Positions 44,901-55,000 of a stretch of DNA of 64,000 bases are shown one piece after another. This stretch comes from Leptolyngbya sp. CCY15150 (lineage in GTDB: Bacteria; Cyanobacteriota; Cyanobacteriia; RECH01). The notes beneath the pieces are model-generated. The model was not told where the DNA came from. It did not search any database and saw nothing but the letters and a program-made list of their open reading frames with translations. The stretch's first letter is position 1; the number at the start of each line of letters is the position of its first letter. Both the position numbers and the translations under genes were made by a program. The stretch lies in assembly GCF_016888135.1 (NCBI RefSeq), contig NZ_JACSWB010000157.1, positions 124,001 to 188,000 on the forward strand. The letters are read 5' to 3'.

Positions 44901-47285
44901 TCAGGACTTCAAGACGCAGGGAACAACGGCTTCAGGAAAGTTGTGCTGCAACATTGTTAAGGCTGGACAGGGTTCCTTGGCATTAAGATTATCAACATTG
45001 CTCCAACTGTAGGGAGCTTGCTCAGCCGCCGACATCCACAACAGACGCTTGGCGCGGGTCATGGCCACGTAGAGCAATCGGTAGTCTTCTGCTGGCTTGA
45101 GGGCGATCGCTCGTTTCCAGGCTGCTTGGATGGTGGGTAGAGCCGTGTCTTGATGGAGGTGGGCGCGCAGTTGGGTGCGGGCCACCTCCGCTAGGGTAAA
45201 GTCTCCCAGAAATTGAGTTTGTGGCATCACCCGTAGAGAGCCAGGCAGTAGGTCAGCATGGAGGAAGGGCAGAAACACCACGTCCCAATCTAGTCCCTTG
45301 GCTTTGTGCATGGTCATAATGGTCAATTGCCCCGACCGGGTATAGCGAGAGTCGGCATCTTCCGTGTCCACGGGCTCAAATCGCTCGGCGCTGACGATAT
45401 CGGTGAGGGCACCCAAGATCGCACCTAGGGATAGGTGACCCATCGTTTGCTGCGCTAGGCGTTCGGCCAGTTTATCGGCGGTGGCCAGTTCGCTCTGACT
45501 GTACCCCAGGGTGAGGGCCAAAAACGGAATGATCTGATGCTGGGGTAGCTCCAAGCGGGCTCGCAGCAACCCGGTACAGTAGCGGCGGGCCTGGCGCACC
45601 GGTTCAGCTTGCGGTGGATCGAGGGGGCCAGGGTAGAGAAATTGCTCAGGAAAGCTGGCGATCGCATTCAAATCTTGGTTGGGAATACATTGGCGCTCCG
45701 TCAAAATCTTCAGCGCGGCCTTGAGGCGATCGGGGGAATGGGGGCGATCGATGAACTGCAGCAGCGCCAGCACGTCTTGCGGCACATGGGATTGGCGTTC
45801 CTGCTGTCCTACGTCGTAGAGGGAGATGCCGTAGTCTTCCAGGTGGGTGGTTAACCCATAGTTTTCGGGATGGGCCAACCGCTGCCCTAGGAAGCGTCCC
45901 TGGCGATGGTCTCGCACCAGCACGGCAAAACTGAGGTTAGGCGTTGCTGCGGCTAGCTCCGCCACCCGCTGGGCGATCAGGGCTACCGTTTCCTCGGGAT
46001 GGCGGGGCTGACACAGTTCTAGTCCCTGACCCAGGGGCATGGGATTGGCATTGGCTTGCGGATCATCGGCATCCACGGGACGGATGAGCTGAAACTGAAA
46101 CGGGCGATCCAGGTCAGAGACCGACCCAAGCGGCACAAGGTATTGATTGGCCCAAGTCAACACAGCATTGGCTGCTTTCATCACTTGAGGCGTACTGCGT
46201 CCGGCTTGATCCATCACGAACAGGCGTCCTTGGCGATCGCAATCTTGACAAAACTGTCGGAAAAAGATCGGATCAGCCGGCGTAAAGGTGGAATTGATCG
46301 CCTGGTTTGGATCACCCACCCGCACGAGATTCACCTGGGGCGACATGGCCTCGGGGCGGGCGGCTAGGACATTCAAAAGCCGGGTTTGCAACGGTGATGA
46401 ATCCTGGGCCTCGTCTTCAAATACGGCAAAAATCTGAGATTGCCAGAGCGATCGTGCCGTGGGGTCATCCAGCACCGCCAGGGCTGCCAAAATCATGTCA
46501 TCGTAGTCAATCAGATAGCGCGATCGCAAACTGGTTTGATAGTGTTCATACAGTCCCGCTGCGATCGCCAACAGGTCATACTCACCTGGTTCGGAGCCTC
46601 CCTGAGCCAAGGTACTCACCTGAGCAAGATCTGCCGGGGATAGTCCAGAACTTTTGGCCTCATGAATCAAGGTTTGGGCTAATTCAGGTAGCGCTTCGGT
46701 GCGCAACACCGACTGCCGTCGCAGACGTTCTGTTTCTTCGCCATCAAACTGCCGTCCTTCTAAAAGTTGCTGATACAGTTGGGGATGGGCAGCAATCCAT
46801 TGTTCAACCGTCACCTGCAGCAGGCGGTGATGCTGGTTGGGGGAAATCAGTGTGGTTTGATCCAGATTCAGTCCTGAAAGATTGGGATGACGGTTGGCAA
46901 TACTCAGGGCTAGACCATGCAAGGTATGCACCACAAATCCCTGAGCTGGCAACGCCAACTCCTGCAGGTACTGACGAATTTTCACCTTAAGGTTGGCCGC
47001 CGCCGATCGCGTAAAGGTGACCAACACCACTTGCCCTTCTGGCGGTAGCACCACCTCTGGATTCTCCAGAATCGCCTGCTGGCGCTGCTGATGGCGATGC
47101 CCTAGGAGCAGGGCCGTCGCGATCGCCATGCCTGTAGACTTGCCAGACCCCGGCACCGCTGAGACCGCCAACGGGCCACCCTGCCAATCTGCCAGACAGC
47201 GCTGTCCCAATCGCAGGCGATCGCGCAATTGCTGTAGCCGCTGCGATCGCTCTAGAATCGACGGCGGCATTGATGATAACGGCAT
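44901..47285 (-). CDS. UvrD/Rep-type ATP-dependent DNA helicase
   Basis: The protein of about 794 residues is an SF1A helicase: Walker A AVPGSGKSTG, motif Ia VTFTRSAAANLKVKI, Walker B FEDEAQDSS, motif III VGDPNQAIN, motif V TIMTMHKAKGLDWDVVF and motif VI YVAMTRAKRLLW. It differs from the housekeeping UvrD/PcrA in length and in the loose middle, so it is probably one of the accessory helicases of cyanobacteria. Starts at GTG 47297, ATG 47285 and ATG 47270 are possible; 47285 has GGTGG upstream. The start region nearly touches the divergent GT39 gene. Confidence 0.88.
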   Translation of the reverse strand: MPLSSMPPSILERSQRLQQLRDRLRLGQRCLADWQGGPLAVSAVPGSGKSTGMAIATALLLGHRHQQRQQAILENPEVVLPPEGQVVLVTFTRSAAANLKVKIRQYLQELALPAQGFVVHTLHGLALSIANRHPNLSGLNLDQTTLISPNQHHRLLQVTVEQWIAAHPQLYQQLLEGRQFDGEETERLRRQSVLRTEALPELAQTLIHEAKSSGLSPADLAQVSTLAQGGSEPGEYDLLAIAAGLYEHYQTSLRSRYLIDYDDMILAALAVLDDPTARSLWQSQIFAVFEDEAQDSSPLQTRLLNVLAARPEAMSPQVNLVRVGDPNQAINSTFTPADPIFFRQFCQDCDRQGRLFVMDQAGRSTPQVMKAANAVLTWANQYLVPLGSVSDLDRPFQFQLIRPVDADDPQANANPMPLGQGLELCQPRHPEETVALIAQRVAELAAATPNLSFAVLVRDHRQGRFLGQRLAHPENYGLTTHLEDYGISLYDVGQQERQSHVPQDVLALLQFIDRPHSPDRLKAALKILTERQCIPNQDLNAIASFPEQFLYPGPLDPPQAEPVRQARRYCTGLLRARLELPQHQIIPFLALTLGYSQSELATADKLAERLAQQTMGHLSLGAILGALTDIVSAERFEPVDTEDADSRYTRSGQLTIMTMHKAKGLDWDVVFLPFLHADLLPGSLRVMPQTQFLGDFTLAEVARTQLRAHLHQDTALPTIQAAWKRAIALKPAEDYRLLYVAMTRAKRLLWMSAAEQAPYSWSNVDNLNAKEPCPALTMLQHNFPEAVVPCVLKS

Positions 47286-47299
47286 ACTCCAGTCCACCT

Positions 47300-49051
47300 A
47301 TGATAAAGCGCGTGACTTCCACCCAACCCCGTCTCAAGCAACCCCACCTCAGCCATCCCCAGCACCACTATCGCGCCTTGTCCGCAATCCTGTTGGTGGG
47401 AGCCGGGCTGCGGTTTTTAAACCTGGGGCAAAAGCCCCTATGGCTGGATGAGATGCTCACGGTTTTGTTTAGTTTAGGGCGCAACTCCGCAGACATTCCC
47501 CGAGAAACCTGGTGGCCCGTCACCGACATGGCAAATCTGCTCAGCCTGAATGCCGCCGCCACCTGTGCCCAGATTACCCAACATGTTGCTACTGATTCTA
47601 ACCATCCACCCCTCTTTTTTTGTGCCTTGCATCAATGGCTGCGCTGGCTGCCCCTCGATCGCCTTGATCTAGCCTGGGCAGTGCGATCGCTCCCAGCTCT
47701 GATCGGTGTCGCCTGTATTGCCGCTATGTACTGGCTGGGGCGAGTCACCCTCTCCCCCCGCACGGGGTTAGCCGCCGCCCTGCTGATGGCCGTCTCCCCT
47801 TTTGCCGTCTACCTGTCCCAAGAGGCGCGCCACTATACCCTACCCATGCTGCTGATTACGCTTTCCCTCGCTGCCCTGGTGCAAATGCAGCAGGATCTCC
47901 AGCGACAGCATCGACGCTGGCCCCTGTGGCTAGCCTGGGTGGGTCTGAGTCTTTTGGGTCTCTACGTGCATTACTTTGTGGCCTTGGCGATCGCTGCCCA
48001 AGGGATCACCCTCATCCTCTGGCTACTGTGGCACGATTGGCAAGAGCAGCAGGTGAGCTATGCTGGCTGGCGATGGATTGGTATCACTTTCATGGGTCTG
48101 GCTCTGGGCTATGTGCCTTGGCTGCCCACCTTCTGGGCCCACCTCAACCGTCCGGAAGCCAGTTGGCTAACCATCGTTGATCCCACCTGGGGCGATCGCT
48201 TCATGCCCTTGCTGCAACTGGTGATGGGATGGATTCTCATGGTGGTGGCGCTGCCCGTTGAACATCAGCCCCTACCGATCATCCTGCTGTCTGGTGTGCT
48301 GATGCTCCTCGTCTTTAGTGTCATCGTTTGGCGCTGTTGGCAGCCGGCGATCGCCCTCCGACAATCGGCCCGCCGCCACCCAGCCATTGCCCTACTAGCT
48401 GGGTTCACGCTCTGTATGGTGCTGGAATTTCTAGCCATTGTCTATGGTTTGGGCAAAGACCTGACCCTCGCGCCCCGCTACAGCTTCGTTTACTATCCCG
48501 GCTGTTGTCTTCTGCTGGGTGCCCTGCTCACCCTGCCCGAACCCTGGAAAATCCAGCGGCGATCGCTCCTCTGGGGGATAGGTCTCGTTGGCGTCATCAG
48601 CAGTCTGTTCGTCAGCTACGGTCTAGCGTTCCAAAAACCCTACTATCCCGACCGCGTAGCCCAAACCTTCTACTCAAACCCCGATCGCTCCCTAGCTGTT
48701 TTAACCGTTGATCAATCCTTCCAAGATGTGGCTCTAGGCCTCAGCTTTGCCGTGGCGATCGATCGCCAGGCTCCACGGTTACCCACCTCCCCCACCTCTA
48801 TTCAACTAGGCTTTATTCATCGTCCCGCCGGCTATCGTCCCGTATGGCGACAACTGGCGGAGCTAGGCGGAAACGTGCCGCGGCCCGCCAATCTCTGGAC
48901 GGTGCTCACCCCGAATACCAACCCTAGTGGTTTACCGTTAACCCTGAATCTATCTACCTCAACGGCGGAGCCAGCGCCCCCCTGCCAGCAGGTGGAGGAT
49001 CAGCGCTACCGCACCGGGCACCTCTACCAGCTTTACGAATGTCTACCCTAG
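47300..49051 (+). CDS. GT39-type membrane glycosyltransferase
   Basis: The 583-residue protein is a polytopic glycosyltransferase of the PMT/ArnT (GT39) type, with about ten to twelve membrane segments. The first loop has LGQKPLWLDEMLTVLF, whose WLDE acidic pair is the family's catalytic motif, and the second has SQEARHYTLPMLL. It probably moves a sugar from a polyprenyl-phosphate carrier to an outside acceptor. The ATG at 47300 is chosen; a TTG at 47270 would overlap the divergent helicase gene. A soluble C-terminal domain follows the last membrane segment at about residue 450. purC follows after 85 bases. Confidence 0.87.
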   Translation: MIKRVTSTQPRLKQPHLSHPQHHYRALSAILLVGAGLRFLNLGQKPLWLDEMLTVLFSLGRNSADIPRETWWPVTDMANLLSLNAAATCAQITQHVATDSNHPPLFFCALHQWLRWLPLDRLDLAWAVRSLPALIGVACIAAMYWLGRVTLSPRTGLAAALLMAVSPFAVYLSQEARHYTLPMLLITLSLAALVQMQQDLQRQHRRWPLWLAWVGLSLLGLYVHYFVALAIAAQGITLILWLLWHDWQEQQVSYAGWRWIGITFMGLALGYVPWLPTFWAHLNRPEASWLTIVDPTWGDRFMPLLQLVMGWILMVVALPVEHQPLPIILLSGVLMLLVFSVIVWRCWQPAIALRQSARRHPAIALLAGFTLCMVLEFLAIVYGLGKDLTLAPRYSFVYYPGCCLLLGALLTLPEPWKIQRRSLLWGIGLVGVISSLFVSYGLAFQKPYYPDRVAQTFYSNPDRSLAVLTVDQSFQDVALGLSFAVAIDRQAPRLPTSPTSIQLGFIHRPAGYRPVWRQLAELGGNVPRPANLWTVLTPNTNPSGLPLTLNLSTSTAEPAPPCQQVEDQRYRTGHLYQLYECLP

Positions 49052-49136
49052 CGATCGCCCCGAGGCGATGCCTAACTCGCGTACAATCAAACCAGGTACC
49101 GGGTGCCTGATGTCCTTAAGTTTTGAACCACATCCC

Positions 49137-49865
49137 ATGTCTGCGCTTGAACCACTCTACGAAGGCAAAGCCAAACTTCTCTATCGCACCGATGATCCAG
49201 AGGTGTTGCTGACCCGCTTCAAAGACGACGCTACGGCCTTTAATGCCCAGAAGCGCGGGCAGATTGTTGGCAAAGGGGCCATCAACTGCGAAATTTCTAG
49301 CTATCTTTTCCAGGTTCTAGAGCAAAGCGGCATCCCCACCCACTTTCTTGACTGCCCCAGCGCAACCGAGATGCGCGTCCGGGCGGTCACGATTCTGCCC
49401 ATTGAAGTGGTGGTGCGCAATATCGCTGCCGGTAGCCTGTGCAAACAAACCGGCATTGCCCTGGGCACCGTCTTGCCCCAGCCCCTCGTTGAGTTTTATT
49501 ACAAAAATGATGCCCTAGGCGATCCCTTGCTCACCCGCGATCGCCTCTTGCTGATGGAGCTAGCTACGCCGGAACAGCTTGAAATGCTTCAGAGCCAAGC
49601 CTTGCAGATCAATCAACGGCTGATCGACTTCTTCCAAAGCTGCGGCATTACCCTGGTAGACTTCAAGCTAGAGTTTGGGGTCGATAGTCACCAACGGGTG
49701 ATTTTAGCTGACGAAATTAGCCCGGATACCTGTCGATTATGGAACCAGGCAACGGATGATCCTAACCAACGGGTGATGGACAAAGACCGCTTTCGCCAGG
49801 ATCTAGGTCAGGTTGAGGCTGCCTATCAACAGGTCTTGGAACGGATCAAAGGAAACCGCGTCTAA
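49137..49865 (+). CDS. purC: SAICAR synthase (phosphoribosylaminoimidazole-succinocarboxamide synthase)
   Basis: The 242-residue enzyme joins aspartate to CAIR in purine synthesis. The opening LYEGKAKLLYRTDD, the FKDDATAFNAQKR segment, VVVRNIAAGSLCK and LADEISPDTCRLW are all present. The ATG at 49137 starts right before the conserved domain; the frame is open to 49068 but that lead is not conserved. The gene precedes bamA, an order I know from other cyanobacteria. Confidence 0.96.
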   Translation: MSALEPLYEGKAKLLYRTDDPEVLLTRFKDDATAFNAQKRGQIVGKGAINCEISSYLFQVLEQSGIPTHFLDCPSATEMRVRAVTILPIEVVVRNIAAGSLCKQTGIALGTVLPQPLVEFYYKNDALGDPLLTRDRLLLMELATPEQLEMLQSQALQINQRLIDFFQSCGITLVDFKLEFGVDSHQRVILADEISPDTCRLWNQATDDPNQRVMDKDRFRQDLGQVEAAYQQVLERIKGNRV

Positions 49866-50241
49866 GGTATCAACTAGCTAGCATACAGCTTTGCTGTTCG
49901 AGAGTCCCACGGTCAGCGTCGGCCCTAGGGTGTTGATCCAGTACCCCAGGGCTTCAAGTTCGAAGCATGAGCCTCCTGCCTAGGAGGTTGAAATCGGTGG
50001 CTTCTCGATGAGGTCACAGACTCGGCTTGAAATTGACATGTTGGGAATGGGTAGCAATGCTGTAAAATCTTTGCGTTTACCAATTGTGATCAGATGTAGC
50101 TCTGCTAATTGCAGATTGATCGATGATGGCTCGCACCTGCAGCCTCAACCGATGCATCCAGCGATCGCCTATTGGCATTGGTAGCGCTAGTTCTGCCTCT
50201 GGCAGACCGTGGTGTGTGGACAAGCAAGTAGAAACTCAACT
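49866..50241. other. 376-bp spacer upstream of bamA
   Basis: No gene is seen. A small palindrome (CCTCC/GGAGG, 49972-49987) may end purC transcription. A stretch with TTGGGA at 50041 and TAAAAT at 50063 (16-base gap) could be the bamA promoter, but the match is weak. Confidence 0.4.
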
Positions 50242-52521
50242 ATGCAATTTTCCCCTGTCTTACTGGCAGTTTTGACGGTTTCGACGACTCTGGGCCTGGC
50301 CACCGCTGCCACTGCTGCTCCAGAGAGCGCTACCCTCGAAGCTAATGAAACTCAAGCCCATTCTTCAGGCGCGTCCAGGACGCTATTTAGCCCAGTCGGG
50401 TATGGCAGCGATCGCCTCCCAGCCATGCCCAGCCCAGAGGCCATCGTCGATGAGAACGGCGTGGCTTCACCCTCGATTGACGACCTAGAAGCGATTGACC
50501 TAGAAGCCGCAGAACCGGCAGCGATCGCCCAAGAGCCAGAGTTTTCCGCACCAGCAGCGATCGCTCAGGTGGGCCCTGGAGAAGACGATGATCCCGACGC
50601 TCTAGAATTTGAGATCACCCCTACCCCCACCCTTGACCTAGATCTCACCCCCCCCAGCGACACACCAACCACTCCCACCCCCCAGCCACCCGCCGGCGAT
50701 GTCGGGGCTGACGACGAAGAAACTCGGGTGTTGGTGGCCGAAGTCGTGGTGGTTGGCGCAGAAGGAGACCTAGAGGACGAAGTCTATCAGGCAATCAGCA
50801 CCCAGGCAGGGCGTACCGCTACCCGCTCTCAGTTGCAAGAAGACATCAACGCCATTTTTGCAACCGGCTGGTTTTCCAATGTGCGTGCCGTGCCGTCGGA
50901 TACGCCCCTTGGTGTCCGGGTGACCTATGAGGTGACCCCCAACCCAGTGCTGCGATCGGTGCAGGCTCCTGGCACCCAGGTGTTGCCTCCTGAACAACTT
51001 GATGAGATCTTTGGCGACCAGTATGGCACGACCCTCAACCTCCGCCGTTTGGATGGTGGCATTCGCAGGTTGAACGAATGGTATCAAGCCGAAGGCTACA
51101 TTCTGGCTCAGGTTGTAGACGCACCGGATGTCAGTAGCGATGGCGTCGTTACCCTAGATATTACCGAAGGGGTAATTGAAGACGTTCGGGTGCAGTTTAT
51201 TGACGAAACGGGTGAAACCGTTGATGAAGATGGTGAGCCGATTACGGGCAGAACTCGCGACTTTATCGTCACCCGAGAGCTGGAGGCCCAGCCCGGTGAT
51301 GTTTTCAACCAAAACCAAATCTCCCAGGATCTACAGCGAGTCTTTAACCTTGGCATCTTCGATGATGTGCGCCTAGCCCTAGCTCCCGGTGAGGATCCGC
51401 GCAAGGTGGACGTTGTCGTTAGCTTGGTAGAAGGCAATACGGGTTCCCTGGCAGCGGGCTTGGGCTTTAGCGGATCAACGGGTATTTTTGGTACCGTTAG
51501 CTATCAGCAACGCAACCTCGGCGGCAACAACCAGCGTTTGGGCGCTGAGGTGCAGGTGGGTGAACGGGGCTTCCTGTTTGACGTCAACTTCACCGATCCG
51601 TGGATTGGCGGTGATCCCTATCAAACCTCCTACACCGTTAATGCCTTTAACCGCCGCTCGATCTCCCTGGTCTTTGATGGTGGCGATCCGGAAGTGCGCT
51701 TGCCTGACGATGAAAATCCTAACGATATTGAAGCCGGCGATCGCCCCCGGATTGACCGACTAGGCGGTGGGGTAAGCTTTACCCGTCCCCTAGACGAATG
51801 GCTGGGCTGGGACAACTGGCGCGGTTCCTTGGGGCTTGAGGTGCAGCGCGTATCGGTGCGAGACTCTGACGGTGATATTAACCCCTTCGATGCCCTCGGC
51901 AACCAACTGAGCTTCGATGAGGATGGTACGGATAATCTGTTTATCTTGCAGCTTGGCTTGGTGAACGACCAGCGCAACAATCCTCTGCAGCCCACCAGCG
52001 GTTCTGTCCTGCGAGTGGGTACCGAACAAAGCGTTCCCATTGGCAGCGGCAGCATTCTGTTCAACCGGCTGCGGGCTAGCTACAGCCGCTATTTCCCGGT
52101 GAACTTCACCAGCTTTAGAGAAGACGATTCCGAAACCCTCGCCTTCAACGTGCAGGTGGGTACGGTCTTTGGTGACCTCCCTCCCTACGAGGCCTTCTCC
52201 ATCGGGGGAACCGACTCCGTCCGCGGCTATGGTTCGGGTGAAGTGGGCAGCGGTCGTAGCTTCCTCCAGGCCACAGCAGAATATCGCTTCCCAGTTTTAT
52301 CTATCGTTGGTGGAGCGCTGTTTGTAGACTTTGGCACCGACTTGGGAACCGCCGACAATGTACCGGGACAGCCCGCTAATGTGCGCGGCAAGCCCGGCTC
52401 AGGCTTTGGCATTGGCGCTGGGATTCGTGTCCAGTCTCCCCTCGGCCCCATCCGCATCGACTATGGCGTTAGCGATGATGGCGATGGTCGTTTCCACTTT
52501 GGCATTGGAGAACGGTTCTAA
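50242..52521 (+). CDS. bamA: BamA/Omp85-family outer-membrane assembly protein
   Basis: The 759-residue protein has a signal peptide ([21 protein letters not shown]), a long acidic/proline-rich linker to about residue 160, three POTRA domains (the first beginning [20 protein letters not shown]; others with [20 protein letters not shown] and [14 protein letters not shown]), and a 16-strand beta-barrel from about residue 400, with the Omp85 signature [10 protein letters not shown] in the L6 region and a terminal FHFGIGERF. It inserts beta-barrel proteins in the outer membrane. The three-POTRA cyanobacterial type is related to plastid Toc75. The stop overlaps the lpxC start by one base (TAATG). 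Confidence 0.94.
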   Translation: MQFSPVLLAVLTVSTTLGLATAATAAPESATLEANETQAHSSGASRTLFSPVGYGSDRLPAMPSPEAIVDENGVASPSIDDLEAIDLEAAEPAAIAQEPEFSAPAAIAQVGPGEDDDPDALEFEITPTPTLDLDLTPPSDTPTTPTPQPPAGDVGADDEETRVLVAEVVVVGAEGDLEDEVYQAISTQAGRTATRSQLQEDINAIFATGWFSNVRAVPSDTPLGVRVTYEVTPNPVLRSVQAPGTQVLPPEQLDEIFGDQYGTTLNLRRLDGGIRRLNEWYQAEGYILAQVVDAPDVSSDGVVTLDITEGVIEDVRVQFIDETGETVDEDGEPITGRTRDFIVTRELEAQPGDVFNQNQISQDLQRVFNLGIFDDVRLALAPGEDPRKVDVVVSLVEGNTGSLAAGLGFSGSTGIFGTVSYQQRNLGGNNQRLGAEVQVGERGFLFDVNFTDPWIGGDPYQTSYTVNAFNRRSISLVFDGGDPEVRLPDDENPNDIEAGDRPRIDRLGGGVSFTRPLDEWLGWDNWRGSLGLEVQRVSVRDSDGDINPFDALGNQLSFDEDGTDNLFILQLGLVNDQRNNPLQPTSGSVLRVGTEQSVPIGSGSILFNRLRASYSRYFPVNFTSFREDDSETLAFNVQVGTVFGDLPPYEAFSIGGTDSVRGYGSGEVGSGRSFLQATAEYRFPVLSIVGGALFVDFGTDLGTADNVPGQPANVRGKPGSGFGIGAGIRVQSPLGPIRIDYGVSDDGDGRFHFGIGERF

Positions 52522-53450
52522 TGGGAGCAGAGCCGCAGGCAGAGCAGAGTCATGGGGATTTAGATGATCATCCCCGTCAGCATGGTTTAGCATCACCTTG
52601 GCAGCACACCCTCGCCACGTCGGTCGAGCGATCGGGGGTGGGCCTGCATTCAGGGCTACAAACTACCGTGCGGCTCTGCCCAGCCTCGGCATCTCTGGGG
52701 CGCTCCTTTGTGCGGGTAGATTTGCCTGGTCGCCCTAGGATTCCCGCTCATGTGAGCGCTCTCCATCAAACCCAGCTCTCGACAGAACTGGCGATCGCTT
52801 CTGCTACGGTGAGAACCGTGGAGCATCTGCTGGCGGCCCTGGCCGGTTTGGGCGTAGACAACCTCTCCATTGAGATCGATGGCCCTGAAGTACCCCTCTT
52901 GGATGGATCGGCTCTTGAATGGGTGGAGGCGATCGCTCAAGCCGGTTTGGTTCGTCAAGACGCTCCCCGCTCCCGCTATGTGCTAGACGAGCCTCTCTGG
53001 GTACAAGAAGGAGATGCGTTTGTGGTGGGAATGCCAGCTCCAGACCTGCGGTTCACCTATGGTATCGACTTTGACCTAGAGGCGATCGGTAACCAATGGC
53101 AAAGCTGGAGCCCTAGTCAACATCCCTTCCAGAGCGCGATCGCTCCAGCCAGAACCTTTGGTCTAGCCGATCAAATTGAACAACTTCAGCGGGCCGGCCT
53201 CATCAAGGGTGGTAGCCTAGACAATGCCCTCGTCTGTGGAACCCAGGGATGGATCAACCCACCCCTACGATTTTCAAATGAGCCAGTGCGCCATAAGCTT
53301 TTAGACTTAGTAGGAGATATTAGCCTGATCGGGCTATTCCCCCAGGCTCACATCACCGCCTACAAAGCTAGTCATCGGCTACACACCGCGTTTGCCCACC
53401 AGTTGTCTAGCCGGATCACTCAGCAGTCTAACTGCACCATGGACGGATGA
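52521..53450 (+). CDS. lpxC: UDP-3-O-acyl-N-acetylglucosamine deacetylase LpxC
   Basis: Zinc deacetylase of the committed step of lipid A synthesis, 309 residues. The zinc and catalytic residues are in [27 protein letters not shown] and [11 protein letters not shown]. An N-terminal tail of about 35 residues precedes the conserved start ([13 protein letters not shown]). It is translationally coupled to bamA by a one-base overlap and followed by fabZ. Confidence 0.95.
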   Translation: MGAEPQAEQSHGDLDDHPRQHGLASPWQHTLATSVERSGVGLHSGLQTTVRLCPASASLGRSFVRVDLPGRPRIPAHVSALHQTQLSTELAIASATVRTVEHLLAALAGLGVDNLSIEIDGPEVPLLDGSALEWVEAIAQAGLVRQDAPRSRYVLDEPLWVQEGDAFVVGMPAPDLRFTYGIDFDLEAIGNQWQSWSPSQHPFQSAIAPARTFGLADQIEQLQRAGLIKGGSLDNALVCGTQGWINPPLRFSNEPVRHKLLDLVGDISLIGLFPQAHITAYKASHRLHTAFAHQLSSRITQQSNCTMDG

Positions 53451-53512
53451 TAGGCAGTTTGAGGGTTCCTTACTGTACTGTTGTGTTCGATGCCTTTTTT
53501 TAAAACTAGCCC

Positions 53513-54031
53513 ATGTCTACACTGACTGACCTACAGACCTCGACCGATCATCTGGATCCAGCCTTGGATTCAGCCGAGCCAGACGTTTCAGCTCCGGCCA
53601 CAAGCCTCAGCCTAGAAGAGATCCATCAGCTTCTGCCCCATCGCTACCCGTTCGCGCTGGTTGATCGTATCGTTAGCTACATTCCTGGAACGTCAGCCAT
53701 CGGTATTAAAAACGTCACGTTTAATGAACCTCATTTCCAGGGGCATTTTCCAGGACGGCCGATCATGCCCGGCGTATTAATTGTGGAGGCCATGGCCCAG
53801 GTGGGCGGCATTGTCCTCACCCAGATTCCCGACTGCCCCGAAGGACTGTTTATGTTTGCAGGCATCGACAAAGTCCGCTTCCGGCGGCCCGTGGTGCCAG
53901 GGGATCAACTGGTGATGACCGTTGAACTCATCTGCGTGCGGCGACGGCGCTTTGGCAAAATGCAGGGACGGGCTGAAGTCGATGGGCAGCTTGTTGCAGA
54001 AGGAGAATTAATGTTTTCCATAGTGGATTAA
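53513..54031 (+). CDS. fabZ: 3-hydroxyacyl-ACP dehydratase FabZ
   Basis: The 172-residue hot-dog enzyme removes water from 3-hydroxyacyl-ACP in fatty acid synthesis. The catalytic His is in [14 protein letters not shown] and the Glu in [13 protein letters not shown]. About 30 N-terminal residues are extra and polar. Its place between lpxC and lpxA matches the usual grouping, since it competes with LpxA for hydroxyacyl-ACP. Confidence 0.96.
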   Translation: MSTLTDLQTSTDHLDPALDSAEPDVSAPATSLSLEEIHQLLPHRYPFALVDRIVSYIPGTSAIGIKNVTFNEPHFQGHFPGRPIMPGVLIVEAMAQVGGIVLTQIPDCPEGLFMFAGIDKVRFRRPVVPGDQLVMTVELICVRRRRFGKMQGRAEVDGQLVAEGELMFSIVD

Positions 54032-54106
54032 GCTGGATGCAGTTCAGTTCCTGCCAGATCATCCCAGGCTGGCGATCGCGTTTTTGTACTATCTATAATT
54101 TTTTTA

Positions 54107-55000
54107 ATGGCTATGGTCAGCTCCAGCGGTTTACCCGGTGCTGAAACGATGAGCCACTGGAGAGGTTCCTTGACTACCCTGATTCATCCTACTGCTGTGA
54201 TCCATGCTGAGGCGAACCTACACCCAACGGTGAAGGTCGGGGCCTATGCGGTGATTGGAGAAGGCGTCAAGGTTGGGGAAGGAACTACCATCGGCCCCCA
54301 TGTTGTCCTCGATGGCTGGACTGAAATTGGTGCCCGTAACCAAATCTATCCAGGCGTGGTCATCGGTCTCGAACCCCAAGATCTCAAATATGACGGATCG
54401 GCAACCCTGGTCAAGATTGGTGATGACAACTGCATCCGCGAGTATGTCACCATCAACCGAGCCACGGGATCGGGAGAAGCTACCTCTCTCGGTAACCGCA
54501 ATTTGCTCATGGCCTATGTGCATGTGGGGCATAACTGCGCCATTGGCGATCGCGTGATTATTGCCAACGGGGTGGCGCTAGCGGGGCATGTGCATATTGA
54601 ATCCCAGGCGCGGATCAGCGGCGTGCTGGGGGTGCATCAGTTTGTCCATATCGGACGGCTGGCGATGGTGGGAGGCATGAGCCGGATTGATCGAGATGTG
54701 CCGCCTTATACCTTGGTGGAAGGCAACCCATCTCGGGTGCGATCGCTCAACCAAGTTGGCTTGAAACGGGCTGGTCTCAGTGAGTTGCAAGACGGGGAAG
54801 TGCTGCGATCGCTGAAGCAGGCGTTTCGCTTAGTCTACCGATCGGGGCTGTCCTTGGACGAGGCCATTTCTAAGCTGGAGCAACTGCCCCACAATCCCCA
54901 TCTCCAGCACTTTACCCACTTTATTAGCCAGTCGCGCCTATCCCAACGACGGGGGCTCATTCCTGGCGTGCGCCGCACCCGTCGGGAGGCTGAAGGCTGA
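54107..55000 (+). CDS. lpxA: UDP-N-acetylglucosamine acyltransferase LpxA
   Basis: First enzyme of lipid A synthesis, transferring 3-hydroxyacyl from ACP to UDP-GlcNAc. It shows the left-handed hexapeptide helix (IHPTAVIHAEANLHPTVKVG, then repeats) and the substrate residues in PQDLKY, IREYVTINRAT and AYVHVGHNCAIGDRV. Family members usually begin near TTLIHPTAVIHP, so the real start may be TTG at 54170 (with AGAGG just upstream) or ATG 54149, not 54107. The TGA overlaps the lpxB ATG by one base. Confidence 0.93.
   Translation: MAMVSSSGLPGAETMSHWRGSLTTLIHPTAVIHAEANLHPTVKVGAYAVIGEGVKVGEGTTIGPHVVLDGWTEIGARNQIYPGVVIGLEPQDLKYDGSATLVKIGDDNCIREYVTINRATGSGEATSLGNRNLLMAYVHVGHNCAIGDRVIIANGVALAGHVHIESQARISGVLGVHQFVHIGRLAMVGGMSRIDRDVPPYTLVEGNPSRVRSLNQVGLKRAGLSELQDGEVLRSLKQAFRLVYRSGLSLDEAISKLEQLPHNPHLQHFTHFISQSRLSQRRGLIPGVRRTRREAEG

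Noticed and set aside
46307-46990. 227-codon plus-strand frame inside the helicase gene
   Set aside because: Opposite-strand shadow of clear SF1 helicase motifs, rich in proline and arginine as expected of GC-rich antisense.
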